DNA from: a bacterium
Lineage (GTDB): Bacteria; Verrucomicrobiota; Kiritimatiellia; RFP12; UBA1067
Direction: 5' to 3'
NCBI GenBank assembly: GCA_030537465.1
Contig: JAUNMP010000035.1
Location: forward strand, 1-32,108
DNA length: 32,108 nt
Positions 23,349 to 31,739 of this stretch are shown in pieces (positions within the stretch are counted from its first letter, which is position 1; every line of letters starts with the position of its first letter). The position numbers were made by a program, and so were the translations under genes. The notes under the pieces were generated by a model. It was not told the DNA's origin. It did no database searches and was given only the letters and a program-made list of their open reading frames with translations.

Positions 23349-23375
23349 GGCGGGTATTTTATCACACTACCCGCC
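23349..23375 (-). promoter_or_regulatory. extended -10 promoter inside a perfect inverted repeat, thioesterase gene
   Basis: GGCGGGTA (23349-23356) and TACCCGCC (23368-23375) are perfect 8-bp arms. On the minus strand they enclose GTGTGATAAAA, which includes TGATAAAAT, an extended -10. The second arm directly touches the ATG. The arrangement could be a repressor operator or an RNA hairpin at the start codon; without a T-run it is not a standard terminator for the FAD gene upstream. Confidence 0.55.
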
Positions 23376-23386
23376 TGCAGGGAAGC

Positions 23387-25342
23387 TTACACCGGCTCGA
23401 AGGCGAAGATGTGGGCGACGGCTGAATCGAAGACCGTCTCCTTGATCTCGCTGAAGTAGGTCGAACGCGGAATGAGGCGCATCGCGCAGATCGTCTTTCC
23501 GATCTTGCCGCGAACCAGGCGCTGATGGTTCGTCTCCGTCTCGAAGGCCACCGTCCAGGAGCCGTTCTCGTCCTGCGTCTCGACACGGAAGCTCTTCAGC
23601 ACCGTCCGCGGGAACGTGAAGGAGGTATTGTTGTACCCACGCCCGTGGAAAAGCGGCATCGGAATCCAGATGAGGTCCGGATGTCCATCGACGTGCTCGC
23701 GGTCGAGGTCGCTGTCCACCACCAGACGGAACCCATTCACTAAGGTCGGCTTGTCGAATGTCCAGGTGATCGCCTTGTTCGTCTTGCCGAAGTAGCCGTT
23801 GTCGCGTCCCCAGATCCTGCGGTCGACGCCATTGAGCAGTTCGCTCGCGTCGCCATAGTCCGCCGAGAGCTTCGCCTGCTTGGCAAGAGGCGAGAGTTCA
23901 CGCCTAAATCCCGGCAGGAAGCAGTCATCGTCCATCAGACGCTTCTGCAGCTCCTTGAGCAGCGTCTTATCCGTGTAGATGCCACGCGGCAGCACACCCT
24001 TCTCTACCGCCAGCTGCGCCGCCGTGCCAACGGCCTGACCCATGATGCCGATCGTGCCCATCACGCGCGCCGAGGCGAACGAGAGGTGCGTGGCGGAAAG
24101 GTTCCGACCCGCAAACATCAGGTTCGCGACGTCACGGGAGTAGAGGCAGCGGTACGGAATCGCATAGGGCTCGGAGAGGCGGCGCTTCTGCAGATGCGCC
24201 CCGCCTTTGGACTTCAGCCAGAACCCGCCCGGCAGATGGTTGTCGATCTGCCATCCGCCGTAGGCGACCGTGTCCTCAAACTTGCGTCCACCGTCCTGCA
24301 CATCCTCCTGCGTAAGCGTGTAGTCGCCCACGTAGCGACGGCTCTCGCGTTTGCCGGGCAGGAAGCCGAGCCACTCAAGCTCCCAGTTGTCCGCGCCGTG
24401 CTCGCCATGGTTCTTCATGTGATCCCACACGCCGAAGGCGATCTTCAGCAGTTCGTCGCGCAACTTCTCGGCGTCGCCGATCGTGTCCGCCTCTCCACCC
24501 AGCTCGATCCAGTAGAAGTTCGTGTGCGGCTTCAGGAGACACTGGTGGGGCTTGTGGTTCATCGCCTCGTCGTCGGGGAAGTCGTAGGCCCAGTCCGGCG
24601 GCGTGAATTCGACCTTGTGGTCCGTCTCGCGCGCCATGATGAGCAGCGAGGACCCCATCGTCCGGCGATCGGCCTTTTCCAGCCCCCACTCTTCGCCGAA
24701 TTCGCTCTTCGCTTCGCGGCCGACGCGGTACGACGCACCCGTGAGCGGCGCGAGGATCGAGTCGCCCGAGCAGTCGCAGAAGATCTTCGCCTTCACCGTA
24801 TGGCGCTGGTAGGTCGTGAGCTGAAAGCCGGTCACGGACGTGATCCGGTCGCCGGCCATCTCCGCCTCACAGCAGGCGCAGTTCAGCATTAGGTCGATGT
24901 TCGGCTCGAAGCGGACCTTCTCGTAGAGGAGCGCGTCCCAGATGGACCAGTTGCGGGACGGATTGCGGTACATGTTGTCGAGTGCGATCTCCTCCATGAT
25001 GCCCGTCTCCTGCAGGTTGCGCACGCGCGTGCCCGCCCCGCAGATCCACATCTTGATTTCGCTCGACGCGTTGCCGCCGAGAACCGGACGATCCTGCATC
25101 AACGCGACTTTCGCGCCCCGCCGCGCCGCGGAAATCGCAGTCAGCAGTCCGCCGATGCCACCGCCGACCACGCAGATATCGGCCTCGTGCTCGACCACTT
25201 GCAACTTGCCAGGCGTCACGCGCCCCTTCGCCATTTCTGGCGCCATCAGCGTCGTGCCCTCGCCCAACGTTGGACGCACCACCGCCCCCGCCGCCGCCAG
25301 CGAAACACCCTTGAAGAAATCTCTGCGATTGAAACTCAGCAT
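23387..25342 (-). CDS. Tat-exported FAD-dependent oxidoreductase with C-terminal extra domain
   Basis: This 651-residue flavoprotein begins MLSFNRRDFFKGVSLAAAGA, a twin-arginine signal for folded, cofactor-loaded export. The FAD-binding Rossmann motif ADICVVGGGIGGLLTAISAA lies near residues 50-70, followed by ALMQDRPVLGGNASSEI. A second FAD-contact region near residue 420 reads FAGRNLSATHLSFASARVMG. This is the FAD_oxidored (PF12831) family, abundant in PVC polysaccharide clusters. The final ~150 residues form a beta-rich domain of the discoidin/galactose-binding type by appearance (TLVNGFRLVVDSDLD). Substrate is unknown; a sugar or glycoside is plausible because the GH26 gene lies only three bases upstream on the same mRNA. 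The ribosome binding site is GAGGTGACAG. Confidence 0.85.
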   Translation of the reverse strand: MLSFNRRDFFKGVSLAAAGAVVRPTLGEGTTLMAPEMAKGRVTPGKLQVVEHEADICVVGGGIGGLLTAISAARRGAKVALMQDRPVLGGNASSEIKMWICGAGTRVRNLQETGIMEEIALDNMYRNPSRNWSIWDALLYEKVRFEPNIDLMLNCACCEAEMAGDRITSVTGFQLTTYQRHTVKAKIFCDCSGDSILAPLTGASYRVGREAKSEFGEEWGLEKADRRTMGSSLLIMARETDHKVEFTPPDWAYDFPDDEAMNHKPHQCLLKPHTNFYWIELGGEADTIGDAEKLRDELLKIAFGVWDHMKNHGEHGADNWELEWLGFLPGKRESRRYVGDYTLTQEDVQDGGRKFEDTVAYGGWQIDNHLPGGFWLKSKGGAHLQKRRLSEPYAIPYRCLYSRDVANLMFAGRNLSATHLSFASARVMGTIGIMGQAVGTAAQLAVEKGVLPRGIYTDKTLLKELQKRLMDDDCFLPGFRRELSPLAKQAKLSADYGDASELLNGVDRRIWGRDNGYFGKTNKAITWTFDKPTLVNGFRLVVDSDLDREHVDGHPDLIWIPMPLFHGRGYNNTSFTFPRTVLKSFRVETQDENGSWTVAFETETNHQRLVRGKIGKTICAMRLIPRSTYFSEIKETVFDSAVAHIFAFEPV

Positions 25343-25345
25343 CTG

Positions 25346-26596
25346 TCACCTCTTCCTGATCGGGTAGGGTTCGGTCAATACCTGGGGCTTTTTGACAAAG
25401 GCCTTCAAGCCTTCGACGATGCGCGGATTCTCCGGCGGCATCGTGTACTTGCCGCCCCAGGTGTCGAGAAAGGCCGCCTTCACGCCGGGGGCCGTCATCA
25501 ACCGGAAGATGCTGTCGTAGATGTCGTCGCGCGCCCCCTCGCAGCCGCACTCGGTCAAGGCGGCGACCTTGCCGTGGGCATCGGCGTATTCTGTCACGAG
25601 CCGGAGCTTGCGGAGCGTCTCGTTGAAGTTCGCCTTCGCCTGCTCATCCGTCTTGCCTTTGCCAATCGAATAGTCGTCGAAGCCGACAATGTCGACATAG
25701 GCGTCGCCGGGATACCAGGAGAGGAAATTTCCGCCCCCGTCGCCCGGTTGGCCGAGATCCTTCCAGCAGCGGTCCGGCGTATAGGCGAAGAGGATCTGGT
25801 CAGTGCCGCAGAGCCGGCGCAGCGTGTCGGCCTCAAGCCGACTGATCTCGGCGAATTCGTCGGCCGAGCACCAGCCCTTCCCCCACCAGAACCAGCCACC
25901 GTCCATTTCATGCCCGTAGCGGACGATGACCGGAATCTTCTCGCCCTTCTCGTCGACGAGCGTGTTGAAGAACGCCGCGATGTCCGTCAGCTGCTTCATG
26001 AACCACGCCCGCGGCGAGGCGGCCGGCGCGCGCTGAGCCGTTCCGTAGATCTGGCCGCGCCCGCACCCTTCCGGCCACTGTTCGTCTCGCAGAATGGCCT
26101 TCACCACGTTCTTGTGTTCGGCGCACTTGTAGCGATAGGAGCACTGGCGGAACCCATTCGTCGTGCAGGGATGGTCCATGTGCCAGCTGAACACGCACAC
26201 GCCGCGGTAGTCCTTCCACGCCTTGCGGATCACCGCGCCGAATCCGGCCCGGTTCACCTCGTAGTAGCGGTCGGAATGCCAGGTCCCGGCAATGCCGGCG
26301 AGGTCGGAGTAGTAGAGTTTCGGTGCGACGCCGATCTTCTCGGCGATCCCCTCCTTCAGTTCGATCTCGTCGACGGGCTTGGGACGGACCTTGCCGTCCG
26401 TCTCAATGACATGGCGCTGATCGCCCTTGGCCGGCCACGGCGTCATCCACACGTGCGTCCAGGCGAAATAGAACGAGTCCGACTCCGCCTTCGCCTGAAG
26501 ATCCCGCAGAACCTCCTGGGCCAGCGAGGCCGCCCGCACCTGAAACGCGGCCATCGCCAGACTCAATTCCAAACCAATCAAAAGAAATCTTTTCAT
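25346..26596 (-). CDS. secreted beta-mannanase (GH26)
   Basis: This 416-residue protein has a signal peptide (MKRFLLIGLELSLAMAAFQV, cleavage near RAAS) and a GH26 (beta/alpha)8 domain that would cut beta-1,4-mannan. The acid/base Glu is in RYGHEMDGGWFWWGK near residue 225. The nucleophile Glu is in AALTECGCEG near residue 345. VDIVGFDDYS, AYTPDRCWKD and FSWHMDHP are further family landmarks. Length fits a single catalytic domain with no binding module. It lies 16 bases after the frameshifted beta-strand protein gene and three bases before the FAD oxidoreductase gene, so the three probably form an operon. Other GH26 activities (lichenase, xylanase) are possible. Confidence 0.9.
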   Translation of the reverse strand: MKRFLLIGLELSLAMAAFQVRAASLAQEVLRDLQAKAESDSFYFAWTHVWMTPWPAKGDQRHVIETDGKVRPKPVDEIELKEGIAEKIGVAPKLYYSDLAGIAGTWHSDRYYEVNRAGFGAVIRKAWKDYRGVCVFSWHMDHPCTTNGFRQCSYRYKCAEHKNVVKAILRDEQWPEGCGRGQIYGTAQRAPAASPRAWFMKQLTDIAAFFNTLVDEKGEKIPVIVRYGHEMDGGWFWWGKGWCSADEFAEISRLEADTLRRLCGTDQILFAYTPDRCWKDLGQPGDGGGNFLSWYPGDAYVDIVGFDDYSIGKGKTDEQAKANFNETLRKLRLVTEYADAHGKVAALTECGCEGARDDIYDSIFRLMTAPGVKAAFLDTWGGKYTMPPENPRIVEGLKAFVKKPQVLTEPYPIRKR

Positions 26597-26612
26597 GAGT
26601 ACCTTCCGGACA

Positions 26613-27838
26613 TTATCTGAAAATGACGGCTAGTCCAGGCGTCTCACTGACGACTGAAAGGATCTGCTCGCCCTTCTCGACGGACACTTCAAGGTGGAGA
26701 TCGCGCGGCCAGTTATCATTCGCATCGGCCGAGGGTACGCGGGTTTGCGTCATATATCCGCCGAATTCGAACTGGGACGCGTCCAGCGTTCCCGAGCAGC
26801 CCGCCGCCAGCTTGAGAACGGGCGTGCGGCCATGCCACATCCGCCCCGTGTGGTACACGGTGACCTTCGCATTCTGGTTGAAGCTGTTCGTGACGACGAG
26901 AAGCCCCGCAGTCCCCTCCTTCTTGGACGTCGCGGCGACAGGGACAATCAGCGGCGTCGCCGCATCAAATGAAAGGTTCTTCAACTGTGCCGTGTCGGAG
27001 GCCCGTTCGGTGCCGAACGCGCACCCTTCCCGACATTCGACCGAACCATTGAAAACCGTGTTGCCGATCGTCACCCAGCCGTTGGAGCCAAAGGTCCGCA
27101 GACGTCCCAGGTATTCGGAGGCGTCCGCGTCGATGGTGATGCGGGGTCCTGTGATCTCCGCCGTCTGCGCGCCACCCGCGCGGAGACCGACGTCCGGCGC
27201 GCCAATCAACTGTCCGGAGAGGAACATCTGGGAGATGAGCGGAAGTTCGAGATTGCCACCGACAAGGGAGAAATCCGCACCCTGCGGTGAAAGAACCGTG
27301 ATCTTGCCCGTCCAGGTCGACTTGCCAAAGCGTCCTCCGTTGAAGGCAATGCTTCCCTTCTTGAGGAAGAGTCCCTCGTTTTCGATCTGGTTCGTCACCA
27401 CGCCCCTGTAGGAGCATTCAAGCAAACTGCCGCTGGGAGCATCCACTGTCAGACTACGCCCCCGGTAGACATAAATGCCATTGTTCTGCGGCGTTCGCAG
27501 GCCATTGACGACCCGATAGTCGAAGTTCGTAGCCTCCTGCGCGTTCGGCGGGACGGAGATTCCGAGCACCGTATTCGTCCAACACTTCACCTGCTCATTC
27601 AGGGATTCGTTCATTGCCAGCGAGCCCTGAGACGTCATAATGGGGCGGTAGTCGACCACGCCATCGCCCGCAATCCAGTCGCAGGTCTCCTTCGTGTAGA
27701 ACGCGCCCACGACCATCTGCGGCACGCCCGCGACGAAAAGACTGCCGACCGAGAGCGTCCGCCCCGCCACGTGCAGACGTTCCCCGCGACTGCGCCCAAC
27801 GTAACGGCCATAACACCAATCATCATCAGACTTTTCAT
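26613..27838 (-). CDS. secreted beta-strand-rich surface protein with apparent frameshift near 27782-27785
   Basis: The body of this protein (about 385 codons up to 27770) is a chain of short strands rich in Thr, Val and Gly, as in autotransporter-associated or verrucomicrobial surface proteins. It ends in a recurring-type tail (EKGEQILSVVSETPGLAVIFR). No good start exists in that frame, only a GTG. Directly upstream, in another frame, is a proper signal peptide from ATG 27838 (MKSLMMIGVMAVTLGAVAG) with an AGAGAGA site. Adding one G at the run of four (27782-27785) joins them as ...GAVAG-ERLHVAGRTLSVG. That continues smoothly into a VAG.YTKETCDWIAGDG motif typical of such proteins. A sequencing error, a true pseudogene or slippage are all possible. 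No catalytic motif is seen. Confidence 0.5.
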
Positions 27839-27899
27839 CGGTCTCTCTCTTTTAGATCAATTCCTCAGCTGCCGTCCTGTCATTGGAAGACCACACAAA

Positions 27900-29318
27900 T
27901 CACCCCAGATCAACGCCACGGGCGACGAGGGCCGCGCGGACTTCGGATGCCGGAACCTGGCGTGGCGTGCGGTCGCTCTTCGCCGCGAGCGCGGCGGCAA
28001 GACCGGCCGCCTCGCCGATCGCCATACACGGCGTCATCACGCGGTAGCTCGCATGCGCCCGATGCGTACCGGAGATGCAGCGTCCCGCCGTCAGCAGTCC
28101 CTCGACCCCCTTCGGCAGGAGCGCACCGTAGCGGATGTCATACGGCTTCGCCATCTTCGAGTGCCCCTCCGCCTGGCCGCCCCCCTTCGGATTGTGGATA
28201 TCGATCAGGAACCACGCCTGATGGACGACGGCGTCGGGATGGACACGGCCCTCCACGACGTCCGCGTCGACGACCATCGCGTCGCCCATCACCCGCCGCG
28301 TCTCGCGCACGCCCAACGTGCTGGCAGCCGACTTCACGCGGCACGTCTCGAAGCCCGGCACGTAGTTCCGAAGGAAGGCGACGCACGCGTCGATCTGGTT
28401 GCGCAGTTCCACTTCGGCCTTGCCGAGCGCCACGGGATCAAGCACGTCGATGCCGTTCAGCTGCGTCGCGTTCACACTGCGCTCGCCCGGATAGAACGTG
28501 CGGTGCAGCCGGACGATTGTCACGTTCTGCGGCAGCTCCCCTTCGCGGTTCTTCCGCTTGCAGAGTTCGCGGTACTCGAGCGTCTCGCCCGTCTTCAGCG
28601 TCACCTTCACGGGATCCGTCCCGCCCCAGGCCGTGATGCCACGCGTCTCGTCCACACCGTCCACCACGAACTCGAGCGTCGACGGCTGCGTGCCGCCGTC
28701 GGATTCGCGTCCGATCTTCGTCTCGGCCCCCGCGCTCACCGCCACGCGCCCGTCGCCCGTCGCGTCCACGACGACCTTCGCACGAATCGTACGCAGCCCC
28801 TTCGGCGTATCGACGACGAGCCCCGTCACACGGGTACCGTCCATCAGAGCGTCTACGACCGGTGCGCAGAGGAGCACCGTCACCCCCGCCTGCGCACAAA
28901 GACGCGCGAGGATGCCCTTCGCCTCCTCGTGGTCGATGTGTTCCTCCGGACCATTCCGCGTCATCACCTTCTTCGCGTCCTGGTGGTTCGCATTCAGCAG
29001 CGTGCGAATCTCGTCCGCCATCGTCCCCTTCGACGCCTTGCCAAGGACGGGCGAGACGTGTCCAAGCGTGAGATTGCCGCCCAGGCAGCCGAAGCGCTCG
29101 ACGAGAATCGTCTTCGCACCCGCCCGCGCCGCGCTCACCGCCGCGCAGACGCCCGCAGGTCCTCCGCCCGCCACCACGACGTCGGCTTCTAGCCACGCCG
29201 TCGCGGACACCTCGGCCCCCGTTCGCGTCGTCTTCGCCGCGGCCTCGGTCGCCGTCACGCACGTTCCCGCCGCCATCACGGCGGCGCCCTTCAGAAAATT
29301 CCGACGATTGAAATCCAT
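27900..29318 (-). CDS. Tat-exported FAD-dependent oxidoreductase (second paralogue)
   Basis: This 472-residue protein starts MDFNRRNFLKGAAVMAAGTC, a Tat signal. The dinucleotide-binding motif VVVAGGGPAGVCAAVSAARA lies at residues 47-66, LVERFGCLGGNLTLG follows, and the mid-domain VVDATGDGRVAV is typical of the FAD_oxidored (PF12831) family. The C-terminal flavin contact reads LLTAGRCISGTHRAHASYRVM. It is about 180 residues shorter than the paralogue at 23387 because it lacks the extra C-terminal domain. The substrate is not known. The ATG at 29318 has AGGAGA eight bases upstream and lies 15 bases after the PIN toxin stop, so it may be read from the toxin-antitoxin promoter as well. Confidence 0.87.
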   Translation of the reverse strand: MDFNRRNFLKGAAVMAAGTCVTATEAAAKTTRTGAEVSATAWLEADVVVAGGGPAGVCAAVSAARAGAKTILVERFGCLGGNLTLGHVSPVLGKASKGTMADEIRTLLNANHQDAKKVMTRNGPEEHIDHEEAKGILARLCAQAGVTVLLCAPVVDALMDGTRVTGLVVDTPKGLRTIRAKVVVDATGDGRVAVSAGAETKIGRESDGGTQPSTLEFVVDGVDETRGITAWGGTDPVKVTLKTGETLEYRELCKRKNREGELPQNVTIVRLHRTFYPGERSVNATQLNGIDVLDPVALGKAEVELRNQIDACVAFLRNYVPGFETCRVKSAASTLGVRETRRVMGDAMVVDADVVEGRVHPDAVVHQAWFLIDIHNPKGGGQAEGHSKMAKPYDIRYGALLPKGVEGLLTAGRCISGTHRAHASYRVMTPCMAIGEAAGLAAALAAKSDRTPRQVPASEVRAALVARGVDLG

Positions 29319-29333
29319 GTCACATCTCCTGTT

Positions 29334-29774
29334 CTACAAGGACACTTCTTCCGACGAAAACGCACTGGGCAGCAGAACTTGAACAGCGGAGGTACGGTAG
29401 CGGGAAAGATCCCTCGTGTAAAGGCTCCGGCACCCCGCGCGAATCGCGGATTGAATCTGAATGTCATCCTCGAAGTCCGACCCACCCAAGTCCGCTGCCA
29501 GACCCAGCAGGTCTGCATCAACCGGCACGACCTTGAACACCCGCAGGAGTCCGCGAACGACAATCATCGCGGTCGTCGCACTCTTCAACTTCTTCGCGAC
29601 ATAATAGACGTTGTTGACGGTAATGGCCGAGATATAGCCCTCGACGAGACCGCTTTCACAGGACACCCAGAGTTTCAGAGCATCCTGATAGAACCCTTCT
29701 CGTTCCAGGAAGAAGTCCAAAATCACGTTGGTGTCGACAAACACCTTGCGAATCGTTCTCCTCCGAACGCTCAT
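29334..29774 (-). CDS. PIN-domain toxin (VapC-like)
   Basis: This 146-residue protein begins MSVRRRTIRKVFVDTNVILD; Asp14 in VDTN is the first metal-binding residue of PIN ribonucleases. The middle acidic residue lies among Glu40-Glu45, and the C-terminal cluster is SDFEDDIQIQSA (Asp100-Asp104), followed by the LYTRDLSRY strand. VapC-type PIN toxins cleave tRNA or rRNA. The start was chosen at 29774 because it overlaps the antitoxin stop by four bases (ATGA), the usual toxin-antitoxin arrangement. The FAD oxidoreductase gene follows after 15 bases. Confidence 0.88.
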   Translation of the reverse strand: MSVRRRTIRKVFVDTNVILDFFLEREGFYQDALKLWVSCESGLVEGYISAITVNNVYYVAKKLKSATTAMIVVRGLLRVFKVVPVDADLLGLAADLGGSDFEDDIQIQSAIRAGCRSLYTRDLSRYRTSAVQVLLPSAFSSEEVSL

Positions 29775-30040
29775 ACGCCGAATCTCTCCATGCGCGTGTC
29801 GTCGAGGATGTTCCGATAATCCCACTCCTCGGAGATTGGCGTCTCAGGTTTAAGGATGCCCTTCAACTGAGCCGCGACCGGCGGAAGAACTTCCTCCTTG
29901 TCCCGCTCGGCTTCTTCCGCGGTTTCCAGAATGAACGAGACAAACATCTTGGAAATGCTGACACCCCTCTGATCCGAAAGCCAACGGGCCTTTTCAACCA
30001 CAGAGTCATCCATGCTCAAGGACAATCGCGAATATCCCAT
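29771..30040 (-). CDS. DUF6364-type antitoxin
   Basis: This 89-residue protein starts MGYSRLSLSMDDSVVEKARW, a ribbon-helix-helix-like DNA-binding head (beta strand, then helices ending SISKMFVSFILETA). An acidic linker follows and then a tail, LPPVAAQLKGIL ... DYRNILDD, that would bind the toxin. The pattern matches DUF6364, a family commonly found directly before PIN toxins. The ATG at 30040 has GGAGGAG six bases upstream; an in-frame upstream Met would place translation across the operator. A perfect 14-bp palindrome lies 31 bases upstream, consistent with self-repression. Confidence 0.85.
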   Translation of the reverse strand: MGYSRLSLSMDDSVVEKARWLSDQRGVSISKMFVSFILETAEEAERDKEEVLPPVAAQLKGILKPETPISEEWDYRNILDDTRMERFGV

Positions 30041-30071
30041 ACAACTCCTCCATACGCATAGAATCTTAAAA

Positions 30072-30085
30072 ACTATGCGCATAGT
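30072..30085. promoter_or_regulatory. 14-bp palindromic operator of the toxin-antitoxin operon
   Basis: ACTATGCGCATAGT is a perfect palindrome just upstream of the antitoxin gene. A second half-like site, ACGCATAG, lies at 30054-30061, next to the ribosome binding site. Ribbon-helix-helix antitoxins commonly bind such sites to repress their own operon; binding here is inferred. Confidence 0.65.
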
Positions 30086-30135
30086 CTATCATGTTCACCT
30101 TCCTTCGGTCAAGGGACGGTTGGTGCTCGCTTTTA

Positions 30136-30196
30136 GCTTGGAGCTGAGAGGTCGGGACAACAGCTCCAAGCGCCAAGCTCCAAGATCTAAGCTACT
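30136..30196. repeat. hairpin and short repeat (GCTCCAAG units) between FAD gene and antitoxin
   Basis: GCTTGGAGCTG (30136-30146) and CAGCTCCAAGC (30161-30171) are perfect 11-bp arms with a 14-base loop. The right arm continues into further GCGCCAAG and GCTCCAAG units. No T-run follows on either strand, so a terminator role is uncertain. It fills most of the 142-base gap between the FAD gene stop (30228) and the toxin-antitoxin operator. Confidence 0.65.
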
Positions 30197-30227
30197 TATC
30201 TGCATTTGTCTTTCCCAAGAGGCCATT

Positions 30228-31685
30228 TCATCCCAGGAAAGCGCCCTGTTCCTTCAGTTTTGCGACGAGTCCATTCGCATCGAGCGTGCGGGGCGTCGCC
30301 CCCGACTTCACGCACAGGGCCGCGGCCGTGCCGGCGGCCTGGCCCATCGCCATCACAGGCGGCATCACGCGGACGGCTCCCGCCGCCTCGCTCGTCGCCG
30401 ACAGACACCGACCCGCCACAAGCAGATTCTCCACCTTGAGCGGCACAAGGCACCGATACGGCACGCCGTACCAGTTGCCGTCCCGCACCGTGACATACTG
30501 GTTCGACATCGGCCCGAATCGGCCGTGGATGTCCACCGAGTTGGACGCGCAGAGAATCGTGTCCTTCGGCATCCGCCCTTCCAGGCAGTCGTCGACCGTG
30601 AGGCGGTATTCGCCGTAGATGTGCCGCGACTCGCGCACGCCAACGGTCGAACCCGTGCACAGGAGGCGCGCGTCGGCGCACCCGGGAACGTACTTCTTGA
30701 AGAACGTGAAGATCTGCTGGACCTGGCGGCGACCTTCCGACTCGGCATCGCTCCAGCTTTCCGGATCCGTCGAATTGACGCCCATGATGCGGGACGTGTT
30801 GATGAACCACTCGTCTTCCTTCACGCCGCGGAAGAGGCCGATCGAGACGCGCTTCAGATTCCAGTCGCCCGCCGCCTTGGCCTGGGCGACGCGCCAGTGG
30901 AGCGAGCGGTAGTTGACGCCGTCCTTGCGGTAGAAGTTGTCCTTGTTCGCCTCGATGTCCGCCGTGATCGCCTTCAGATCGCAGTTGCCGATGCGGAAGA
31001 ACATCGTCGCAGGCTGGACGCGCTTCGCAGCCGAATCGCCGTATTCCGTCGGTACACCCGTGCGGAACGCCACGTCACCATCACCCGTCGCGTCGATCAC
31101 GATCTTCGCCTTCACCGTCCGGAAGCCGGCCTTCGTGAAGAGACGCACGCCCGTGATCGTGGACCCTGACATCACCGGCTCGACGAAGTCCGCATGAAAG
31201 AGCACCTTCACGCCCGCCTCGGCACACATTTCGTCCAAGACGACCTTGAGCGCCTCCGGCTCGAACGGCGTGCAGTGGTCGTGGCCGATCTTGATCCAGC
31301 TCGTGAACGCCGTTCCCGTGCGGCAGTCGCGCGGGTGGATGGCGCCGCCCTTCGCGACGAGGCGCTCGACGATCTCTTCGAAGAGGCCCTTGATGATCTG
31401 CCGCTCGCCCGTCTTGTCGTAGCAGGTCATGAATGGTCCCACGAGGCCGCGCGTCGCCATGCCGCCCAGACAGTTCCCGTGTTCGACCAGGAACGTCTTC
31501 GCGCCGTTGCGCGCCGCCGCGATCGCCGCGCACACGCCGGCCGGGCCGCCGCCCATCACGGCGACGTCGTACGATCCACCGTCCGCTGTCTCCGCACCTT
31601 TTTCGGCACGTCCTGCGACCGCCACCCCCGCCGCTGCGGAAACGGCCACGCCCTTCAGAAAACTCCGACGATTGAAATCCAACAT
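30228..31685 (-). CDS. Tat-exported FAD-dependent oxidoreductase (third paralogue)
   Basis: This 485-residue protein starts MLDFNRRSFLKGVAVSAAAG, again a Tat signal of the FNRRxFxKG form shared with the two other FAD paralogues here. The FAD motif DVAVMGGGPAGVCAAIAAAR lies at residues 40-59, followed by LVEHGNCLGGMATRG. IVIDATGDGDVAFRTG and the C-terminal LLVAGRCLSATSEAAGAVRV complete the FAD_oxidored (PF12831) pattern. It is closer in layout to the 27900 paralogue than to the longer 23387 one. The ATG at 31685 was taken over a TTG two codons upstream. A TATAAT lies 14 bases before it, giving a very short leader, and a 328-bp inverted-repeat element lies just beyond the promoter. Confidence 0.88.
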   Translation of the reverse strand: MLDFNRRSFLKGVAVSAAAGVAVAGRAEKGAETADGGSYDVAVMGGGPAGVCAAIAAARNGAKTFLVEHGNCLGGMATRGLVGPFMTCYDKTGERQIIKGLFEEIVERLVAKGGAIHPRDCRTGTAFTSWIKIGHDHCTPFEPEALKVVLDEMCAEAGVKVLFHADFVEPVMSGSTITGVRLFTKAGFRTVKAKIVIDATGDGDVAFRTGVPTEYGDSAAKRVQPATMFFRIGNCDLKAITADIEANKDNFYRKDGVNYRSLHWRVAQAKAAGDWNLKRVSIGLFRGVKEDEWFINTSRIMGVNSTDPESWSDAESEGRRQVQQIFTFFKKYVPGCADARLLCTGSTVGVRESRHIYGEYRLTVDDCLEGRMPKDTILCASNSVDIHGRFGPMSNQYVTVRDGNWYGVPYRCLVPLKVENLLVAGRCLSATSEAAGAVRVMPPVMAMGQAAGTAAALCVKSGATPRTLDANGLVAKLKEQGAFLG

Positions 31686-31699
31686 TTTCAAAACCTCAC

Positions 31700-31705
31700 A
31701 TTATA
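31700..31705 (-). promoter_or_regulatory. -10 element (TATAAT) of the third FAD oxidoreductase gene
   Basis: The minus strand reads GACTATAATGTGAGG, with a perfect TATAAT 14 bases before the ATG. The leader would be under ten bases and would include only part of the GTGAGG purine stretch. No -35 match is seen. Confidence 0.5.
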
Positions 31706-31739
31706 GTCTAGTCTTCGAAGTGGTGAGTGGTACATTCAG

